A stretch of 64,000 nt of DNA. It comes from Candidatus Bathyarchaeota archaeon (GTDB lineage Archaea > Thermoproteota > CALKCG01 > B24 > DRYS01). The notes under the pieces are model-generated. The model was given only the letters and a program-made list of their open reading frames with translations. It ran no database searches and was not told where the DNA came from. Below are positions 57,511-64,000 of the stretch, in pieces. The stretch is from the NCBI GenBank assembly GCA_018396535.1, contig JAGTQC010000003.1, forward strand, positions 64,988 through 128,987, read 5' to 3'. Made by a program: the position numbers and the translations under genes. Position 1 is the stretch's first letter, and each line of letters opens with the position of its first letter.

Positions 57511-58800
57511 CTATGTGTAGAGCTTCCTATCGAGTATCTTATAGACGCAGTATTCTCCACACATGGTGCATGTACCGCTCCTAGATTTCACTCTCCCATG
57601 AATCTCCGAAGCTTTCTCAGGATCCATAGATAGCTTAAACTGTGTTACCCAATCTAGACGTGCTCTAGCCTCCCCCATAGCTTTATCGATATCTAAAACC
57701 CTACCTCCAACCCTGTATAAATCTACAGCGTGAGCTGCGATCTTAGAAGCTATAACACCATGCTTTATATCTTCAGGTAGGGGTAAGCCTAGATGCTCTG
57801 ATGGAGTAACTACGCATAGGAAATCTGCACCAGCAAGCCCAGCTATAGCGCTTCCGATAGCAGCTGCTATATGATCGTATGGGGTTGCTATATCGGTAAC
57901 TATAGGTCCTAGTAGATAGTATGGGGCTCCTTTACATACAGCCTTCTCTAAAGCTACGTTAGCAGCTATCTGGTGTATAGGCATGTGTCCAGGTCCCTCA
58001 ACCATACACTGAACATCCATCCCCCTACTCCTCTCTACGAGCTCCGCTACTGTTAGTAGCTCCATATTCTGAGCTATATCGTTCGCATCAGCTATACATC
58101 CAGGTCTAAGACCATCACCTAAACTTATACATACATCATATTCTCTAGCTAACTCTAGTATGTAATCATAGTTCTCGTATAACGGATTCTCCCTACCATG
58201 ATGTAGCATCCACGATGCTATGAATGCTCCTCCACGGCTAACTATACCAGCAACCCTTCTACCCTTCTTCAAAGATTCTAGAGCTTTATAGGTTATACCA
58301 CAGTGGAGTGTAACGAAGTCTACCCCATCCTTGAAATGCCTCTCTATAGTGTTTAACACATCATCCTCGCTCATATCTATGATGGAGCCATACTTTCTAA
58401 TAGATTCTATAGCAGCTTGGTATATCGGTACAGTACCTATAGGAGAGTCAAGTTCTCTAATAAGTAGTCTACGAGTATAGTCTAGATCTCCTCCAGTAGA
58501 TAGATCCATAACCGTATCTGCTCCATATCTCAAACCAATCCTAGCCTTCTCGAGCTCCAGATATGGGTCGGATAGATCGACCGAAGTACCGACGTTAACG
58601 TTAACCTTCACGGTTAACCCCTCTCCTATAGCTACCGGTTTACCCAGCTTCCTATCCCTAGATGAATTACACGGTATAACAGCTACACCCCTCGCTACCA
58701 TACTGGTAAGCTTTTCAGGATTAACCCCCTCTGATCTAGCTACCTCGACTACTATACCCGGTATAATACCCCTCCTAGCTTCACTCATGATAGTACCCAT
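57511..58800 (-). CDS. thiC: Phosphomethylpyrimidine synthase ThiC
   Basis: DTVMDLSTGGDL, DFVTLHCGI, LGDGLRPGCIADAND, EGPGHMPIHQI, C-terminal CTMCGEYC. Confidence 0.95.
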   Translation of the reverse strand: MGTIMSEARRGIIPGIVVEVARSEGVNPEKLTSMVARGVAVIPCNSSRDRKLGKPVAIGEGLTVKVNVNVGTSVDLSDPYLELEKARIGLRYGADTVMDLSTGGDLDYTRRLLIRELDSPIGTVPIYQAAIESIRKYGSIIDMSEDDVLNTIERHFKDGVDFVTLHCGITYKALESLKKGRRVAGIVSRGGAFIASWMLHHGRENPLYENYDYILELAREYDVCISLGDGLRPGCIADANDIAQNMELLTVAELVERSRGMDVQCMVEGPGHMPIHQIAANVALEKAVCKGAPYYLLGPIVTDIATPYDHIAAAIGSAIAGLAGADFLCVVTPSEHLGLPLPEDIKHGVIASKIAAHAVDLYRVGGRVLDIDKAMGEARARLDWVTQFKLSMDPEKASEIHGRVKSRSGTCTMCGEYCVYKILDRKLYT

Positions 58801-58872
58801 AACTAACCTAGATTAGATCAACCTACATCTCAAGATAAATCTTCCCATAGGCTAGGCGTTGGAGAATCGACC

Positions 58873-59397
58873 TCACTGTTTAAGCTTCTCTAACGTATAG
58901 TATCTAGCTATATATACGATCTCATCACCTCGATATAGGTCTCTTATAACGGCTTCCTCTCTAGCTCCTAGAACATTCTCATATAATCTACGAGCAGCTT
59001 CATTCGAAGAACTCGAGGATACTAGGATTAGTTTAAGCCTAGATCTAGGTTGACGTTCATCTAGATATATCTTAAGATAGCCTAACGAATCCTCTATAAG
59101 TCTACGACCTACACCTAGCCTTCTAAACTCCGGATCAACAGCTATCTGCTCCAGCTCCCAGACGGATTCCTCTCTAAACCCACCCTTCTCAACCCAGAGT
59201 ATATAACCGATAACCCTCCCCCTATACAATGCTACGAAATACTGCATCCTAGGATAAGCTTTCATATTACATTCAAACCAGCGTTTAACGAGATCTTCAC
59301 TACGCATCCCTTTGAAGGATGATAGGTATATCCTAACTACATCATCGATATCATTCTGCTCCATAGGTTTAACATAGATTTCAACTACTCCACTCAT
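58873..59397 (-). CDS. GNAT N-acetyltransferase
   Basis: QIAVDPEFRRLGVGRRLIEDSL acetyl-CoA loop. Confidence 0.85.
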   Translation of the reverse strand: MSGVVEIYVKPMEQNDIDDVVRIYLSSFKGMRSEDLVKRWFECNMKAYPRMQYFVALYRGRVIGYILWVEKGGFREESVWELEQIAVDPEFRRLGVGRRLIEDSLGYLKIYLDERQPRSRLKLILVSSSSSNEAARRLYENVLGAREEAVIRDLYRGDEIVYIARYYTLEKLKQ

Positions 59398-59552
59398 ATC
59401 GATTACTAAATTTTACTATATAAAATTTAAACTATTCTCAAAATCTAATTTTGATATATAACTATTCCTTTATAAAATGTATGGAGGTATACTGAAAATA
59501 CTCTTTAATAGTTAAAAAATATTTTAAGTATATGGTTAGCTCGGTAATATTC

Positions 59553-60644
59553 CTAGACTAGCTTCACATCCTCGTTACCAACCCTAACCTTTATAGAAAC
59601 CTCCCCCTCGTATACTCTACCGATAATCCATGCTTTAATCCCCATCTTCTCACAGAAGTCTACTATATCCTCAGCTTCACTCTTAGGTGCTATCGTACAG
59701 AAGCCTACACCCATATTGAAGGTACGGTACATCTCCCTATCGCTTACACCCCCCAACTCCTGTATTAGTTTAAAGATAGGTGGGGGTTTAGGCATAGAAT
59801 CTAGATAGAAGCCTACTCTAGCTATTCGTGCTAATCTTATAAGCTTACTGAAAGCTCCACCAGTTATATGAGCTAATCCGTGAACTTCATATCTCTTCAA
59901 TACATCGAGGATAGGTTTAACATAGATCCTTGTAGGTTTTAGCAACTCCTCACCTATACTACACCCGATTTCATCTAGATAATCATCGATTCTATACCTA
60001 GATAGGAGTATTCTCCTAGCTAGGGTTAACCCGTTGGAGTGTATACCACTACTAGCTAACCCTACGATACAATCTCCGATACCGATCCTATCCCCATAAA
60101 CGATTTTATCTCTATCCACAACTCCTATACACATAGCTGCTAGATCGAATCCGTAACCATCTCTAACACCTTTAACGATATCCTTCATCACAGCTGTCTC
60201 CCCACCTACTATAGCTACTCCAGCCTCCTCCGCTCCCTTAGCTAAGCCCTCCATTATAGGTACTACTAGATCCTCTCTAGGCTCCTCGACTACTAGATAA
60301 TCTACTAAAGCTACGGGTTCAGCTCCTATACATATAACATCGTTTACACACATAGCTACACAATCCACTCCTATAGTATCGTATCTACCCATCATCTGAG
60401 CTACGAGGATCTTAGTACCGACGCCGTCGACGTGCATCGCTAACGCTTTACCCCCACCGATATCTATGAGACCAGCATAATGCCCCACCTCTATCAATAC
60501 CTCACCCCACCTACCTCTCCTAGTTTTAAACGTCCTCTCCGCTATCCAAGCTATACGTCTATGAATCTCAGCTACCCTATCCACATCTACACCTGCTTCC
60601 CTATAACTTCTAGGTATACCCATATCCTCACCTAAACTTCTCAC
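59553..60644 (-). CDS. purM: Phosphoribosylformylglycinamidine cyclo-ligase
   Basis: YREAGVDVD, GVGTKILVAQMMGRYDTIGVDCVAMCVNDVICIGAEPVALVDYL, GLASSGIHSNGLTLAR. Confidence 0.95.
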   Translation of the reverse strand: MRSLGEDMGIPRSYREAGVDVDRVAEIHRRIAWIAERTFKTRRGRWGEVLIEVGHYAGLIDIGGGKALAMHVDGVGTKILVAQMMGRYDTIGVDCVAMCVNDVICIGAEPVALVDYLVVEEPREDLVVPIMEGLAKGAEEAGVAIVGGETAVMKDIVKGVRDGYGFDLAAMCIGVVDRDKIVYGDRIGIGDCIVGLASSGIHSNGLTLARRILLSRYRIDDYLDEIGCSIGEELLKPTRIYVKPILDVLKRYEVHGLAHITGGAFSKLIRLARIARVGFYLDSMPKPPPIFKLIQELGGVSDREMYRTFNMGVGFCTIAPKSEAEDIVDFCEKMGIKAWIIGRVYEGEVSIKVRVGNEDVKLV

Positions 60645-61488
60645 CTGTAAGCCTTTCGTAAGCTTCTATATACCTTCTACTAACCTCTTCTATAAGCTCT
60701 CTAGGTAGGCTTGGAGGTTCAGGTATCGGATCCCCCCTCCTCCTAGCTTCCTCTAACCTCCTTCTATACCCTACCCTATCAAGCCAATCTCTAACAGGCT
60801 GTTTATCAAAGCTATCCTGTAGGCGTCCCGGAGCGTAGCTAGATTTAACCCATAACCTAAACTCATCTGGACCTATAGAATCGCCTAGGATAATACTATC
60901 GCCATACCTACCAAACTCGATCTTCAAATCTGCGAGTATAAACCCAGCTTCCTCAGCCCTCCTATTCATAACTTCGTATATAGCTATAGATAGATCCTCT
61001 AACATATCATACTCAGAAGATGTAACCCATCCTCTAGCTATAGCCTCCCCCCTGGTTATAGGCCTATCCTTCTCTTCAAACTTAGTCGTAGGATCCAGTA
61101 TCGGTTCAGGAAGTCTAGCTGCTAGTACCGGCTCTACAGGTAGATTAACCTCCCCTCTCAGCATCCTCTCATATAGGCTTCCATAGATGTAGCCGCGGAC
61201 GATAAACTCTATAGGTATCATATCTAACCTCTTCACAACCATACAGTTAGGAGGCTCGATCCATAGCATATGATGCTTCACTCCAACCCTATCCTCTAGG
61301 TATCTAAACCAGAATGCAGCCATCCGACATAGTACCTCACCCTTAAACGGTACGATAGAAGGTAGTACTATATCGAAGGCTGAAATCCTATCGCTAAAAT
61401 AGAATAGTAGCCTATCGCTATCTACAAGATAGATATCCTTAACCTTCCCCTTCTTAACCAGCTTAAACATCGATAGATCGAAACTCAT
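60628..61488 (-). CDS. purC: SAICAR synthetase
   Basis: KKGKVKDIYLVDSDRLLFYFSDRISAFD, EFIVRGYIYGSLYERM, DSFDKQPVRDWL. Confidence 0.95.
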   Translation of the reverse strand: MSFDLSMFKLVKKGKVKDIYLVDSDRLLFYFSDRISAFDIVLPSIVPFKGEVLCRMAAFWFRYLEDRVGVKHHMLWIEPPNCMVVKRLDMIPIEFIVRGYIYGSLYERMLRGEVNLPVEPVLAARLPEPILDPTTKFEEKDRPITRGEAIARGWVTSSEYDMLEDLSIAIYEVMNRRAEEAGFILADLKIEFGRYGDSIILGDSIGPDEFRLWVKSSYAPGRLQDSFDKQPVRDWLDRVGYRRRLEEARRRGDPIPEPPSLPRELIEEVSRRYIEAYERLTGEKFR

Positions 61489-61499
61489 AGCAAAACCTC

Positions 61500-61988
61500 C
61501 TAGACAGCTTCTAAAGCTTTAGCATCCTCCTCAACCCTACGTTTAAGATTAACCCTATACTGTATAAGCCTCTCCCTAACATCAGATCTAGATAAAGCTA
61601 CTATCTCAGCTGCTAATACCGCTGCGTTAACAGAATTATCGACGCCTACACATGCTACAGGTATACCTGGAGGGGATTGGATAGAGGATAGGAGAGCATC
61701 CAAACCCATGAAGCTCCTATTCAACGGTAGCGAAATAACAGGTTTAATAGTATACGCGGCAATCAATCCGGGAAGCATAGCGGATAAACCAGCTATAGCG
61801 ATAAATACTTTAACACCGTTAGCATCAGCCTCCTCCACGATCTCCCTTACCCTATCTGGGTGACGATGAGCTGAGGCTACTGTCAACAAGTATTTCACAC
61901 CCAGCTCCCTTAATATTCTACATACCGCTTCCCCATACTCTCTATCAGATAGACTACCCAGTACTACTAGAACATCCACATCATCCAA
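61500..61988 (-). CDS. purE: 5-(carboxyamino)imidazole ribonucleotide mutase / AIR carboxylase
   Basis: VASAHRHPDRV, FIAIAGLSAMLPGLIAAYTIKPVISLP, IQSPPGIPVACVGVD. Confidence 0.92.
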   Translation of the reverse strand: MDDVDVLVVLGSLSDREYGEAVCRILRELGVKYLLTVASAHRHPDRVREIVEEADANGVKVFIAIAGLSAMLPGLIAAYTIKPVISLPLNRSFMGLDALLSSIQSPPGIPVACVGVDNSVNAAVLAAEIVALSRSDVRERLIQYRVNLKRRVEEDAKALEAV

Positions 61989-62062
61989 GCTATATACACC
62001 CGGGAGGCTAATAGTTGAATACCTAGTTTAAAAATATTCGTGAAACCAGTATACGTTAAGCT

Positions 62063-62887
62063 TCATAATATATGAAGGTATGTATACTCTACAAGCGTCT
62101 TAAAGAATCTAAGACAGTTATCCTCGAGTATGTTATCAAACCTGGTCCAGCTTGGATGTGTATATGGGTGGATATACTTCTCAGGATGAGGCATTAAACC
62201 TATTACATTACCATCCCTATTACATATACCTGCTACATTATTCATCGAACCGTTAGGATTCCACCCCCTAGATATGCATCCACTAGGATCTACATACCTG
62301 AATACTATGTATCCATCATCTTCGAGTATATCAAGTATATCAGGTGGAGCTATGAACCTTCCCTCAGCATGATTTATAGGTGCATGGAGTATAGCTCCAG
62401 CTAGATCCTTCAAAGGTTTACAACGTGTAACTTCCTCACACCTAATATATACCCACCTATCTATGAAGAATCCCCCCTCGTTTAAAGCTAGAGTCGCTTC
62501 CTGCCTACTAAATAACCCGCTCAAACCTGGTAGTAATCCTGCTTTAACTAAAGCTTGAAAACCATTACAAATCCCGAGTATAATCCTCCCCTCTGATACA
62601 ATCCTCTCTATAGGCTTCCTAAGCCTATACTTAAGCTGGCATGCAAGTATCTTCCCAGCTCCGAGATCGTCTCCATAGCTAAACCCGCCAGGTATGCAGA
62701 ATATATGATACTCATCCAGGATTGACGGATCTTTTAAGAGACTATTTATATGCTTCACTTCTACTCGAGATCCAGCTTCTTCGAATGCTTCGATAGTCTC
62801 CTGATCACAGTTAGTACCCGGAGCTCTGAGTATAAGAGTCTTCACCTTCATAGATGCTTCACCAGTTGAAAGTGGATTTCCAAGCAT
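62063..62887 (-). CDS. purQ: FGAM synthase glutaminase subunit
   Basis: RAPGTNCDQETIEAFEEAG, PGGFSYGDDLGAGKI, GICNGFQALVKAGLLPG, GLMPHPEKY; true start probably the internal MKVKT. Confidence 0.95.
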   Translation of the reverse strand: MLGNPLSTGEASMKVKTLILRAPGTNCDQETIEAFEEAGSRVEVKHINSLLKDPSILDEYHIFCIPGGFSYGDDLGAGKILACQLKYRLRKPIERIVSEGRIILGICNGFQALVKAGLLPGLSGLFSRQEATLALNEGGFFIDRWVYIRCEEVTRCKPLKDLAGAILHAPINHAEGRFIAPPDILDILEDDGYIVFRYVDPSGCISRGWNPNGSMNNVAGICNRDGNVIGLMPHPEKYIHPYTHPSWTRFDNILEDNCLRFFKTLVEYTYLHIL

Positions 62888-64000
62888 CCTTCAAACTCCA
62901 TATATCCTCCTCGTATACTCTACCGTTAACCCCATGAATTACAAGCCTCCCCTCTCTCGTAGTATACCCGATCCTCCTATATGGAAGATTATAGAATATC
63001 CTTTCGAAATAATCCTCCATACCCTTCCTAACCTCGACTATAAACCTAGTATTAGATTCCGAGAATAGAATCTTATCATCCCTTACTAAGCCTAGTCTAG
63101 GTACCTCTGATAGCCATACCTCCACTCCTAAGCCTCCTGAGAAACTTGATTCGGCTAACGCTACTGCTAACCCCCCCTCCGAGCAATCATGACAAGATCT
63201 GATACATCCAACATCTATAGCTTCTACGATCCTATCCATGATTAGTTTAGCATTATTCAAATCCACAGATGGTATCACACCGCTATCTATACCCATGATA
63301 GAGTAGTAGTATGATCCACCTAACTCACACCTAGTATATCCCACAACATATACAGGATTTCCAGGCTCCTTAAAATCCATAGTTATAGCCTTCCTTATAT
63401 CCGGTATTATACCTATAGCTGTTATGAGTAGAGTACCCGGTATAGATCTATAACTCCCATCTGGAAGCCTATACTCGTTGTATAGGCTATCCTTACCAGA
63501 TATGAATGGTGTATCGAATGCTTTAGCAGCATCATAGCATCCCTTAACAGCTTCGACTAAAGCTCCGAGTGTCTCCTCCCTCTCAGGATTACCCCAACTG
63601 AAGTTATCTAGGAGAGCTATCCTACGTCCACCTACTGCTACGTTATTCCTTATAGCTTCATCTACAACCGATAAAGCCATCTTATAAGGATACCTACTAT
63701 ACTTAGGGTTAACACCGCATGAAACAACAACACCTATCCAACTATCCTTTAAAGGCTTTAATACGCATGCATCGCTAGGTCCATCTCCATGAATACCAAC
63801 CATAGGTTTAATAACAACCCTAGCCTGTACTTCATGATCATATTGACGGATAACCCATTCCTTACTAGCTACATTTGGATCACTCAATATACGCCTGAGT
63901 ATATCCATAAGATCTGTAGGCATAGGGAAATCCGGATCCCACTCACGAAGCGGATTCCAATAAGCTCTCCTCCTAACCCTTGGTATACCCTTAAAGAGGA
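62859..64000 (-). CDS. purL: FGAM synthase II (PurL), N-terminal part beyond the window
   Basis: Frame is open through the tracked ATG to the window end (...LFKGIPRVRRRAYWNPLREWDPDFPMPTDLMDILRRIL); PFISGKDSLYNEY, CHDCSEGGLAVALAE. Confidence 0.95.
   Translation of the reverse strand, partial: LFKGIPRVRRRAYWNPLREWDPDFPMPTDLMDILRRILSDPNVASKEWVIRQYDHEVQARVVIKPMVGIHGDGPSDACVLKPLKDSWIGVVVSCGVNPKYSRYPYKMALSVVDEAIRNNVAVGGRRIALLDNFSWGNPEREETLGALVEAVKGCYDAAKAFDTPFISGKDSLYNEYRLPDGSYRSIPGTLLITAIGIIPDIRKAITMDFKEPGNPVYVVGYTRCELGGSYYYSIMGIDSGVIPSVDLNNAKLIMDRIVEAIDVGCIRSCHDCSEGGLAVALAESSFSGGLGVEVWLSEVPRLGLVRDDKILFSESNTRFIVEVRKGMEDYFERIFYNLPYRRIGYTTREGRLVIHGVNGRVYEEDIWSLKDAWKSTFNW

Noticed and set aside
59553-64000. 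Clustered purine genes as a possible unusual system
   Set aside because: purL-purQ-purE-purC-purM are standard de novo purine biosynthesis genes; the PurL ORF looks short only because it runs off the window.

Overview
Chromosomal window from a hyperthermophilic-type archaeon, probably Thermoproteota: it has a Cdv/ESCRT division cluster, KEOPS genes, a Lhr-type helicase and archaeal-type tRNAs. Most of the window is dense ordinary coding sequence. Main blocks: a truncated CDC48-type AAA ATPase at the left edge; a sugar/polyol catabolism block (1.3-7.7 kb); two large secreted proteins; a four-gene cdv cluster (20.1-23.5 kb); a Lhr-type helicase, pyrE and aspS; a compact iolG-iolM-iolN-iolO-like inositol catabolism cluster resembling the Thermotoga route (32.2-36.3 kb); lysC plus an archaeal LOR/SDH ornithine cyclodeaminase-type gene; t6A genes (kae1, sua5, bud32); an Opp/Dpp-type ABC transporter; ABCE1/RLI; thiC; and a purine cluster (purL-purQ-purE-purC-purM). 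There are three tRNAs: Met-CAT, His-GTG and Ala-CGC. The most unusual signal is absent from the supplied minus-strand ORF track. It is a 35-codon minus-strand micro-ORF, MFRFEEEEEEEEWEEEWEEEEWEEEEWEEEEEEEW, with a strong Shine-Dalgarno, directly upstream of ABCE1. A predicted 10-bp hairpin overlaps its stop codon and a U6 run follows before ABCE1, an architecture that resembles a leader-peptide or attenuator. A 96-nt composite hairpin lies further upstream. Family calls come from reading the translations and recalled motifs; no searches were run.
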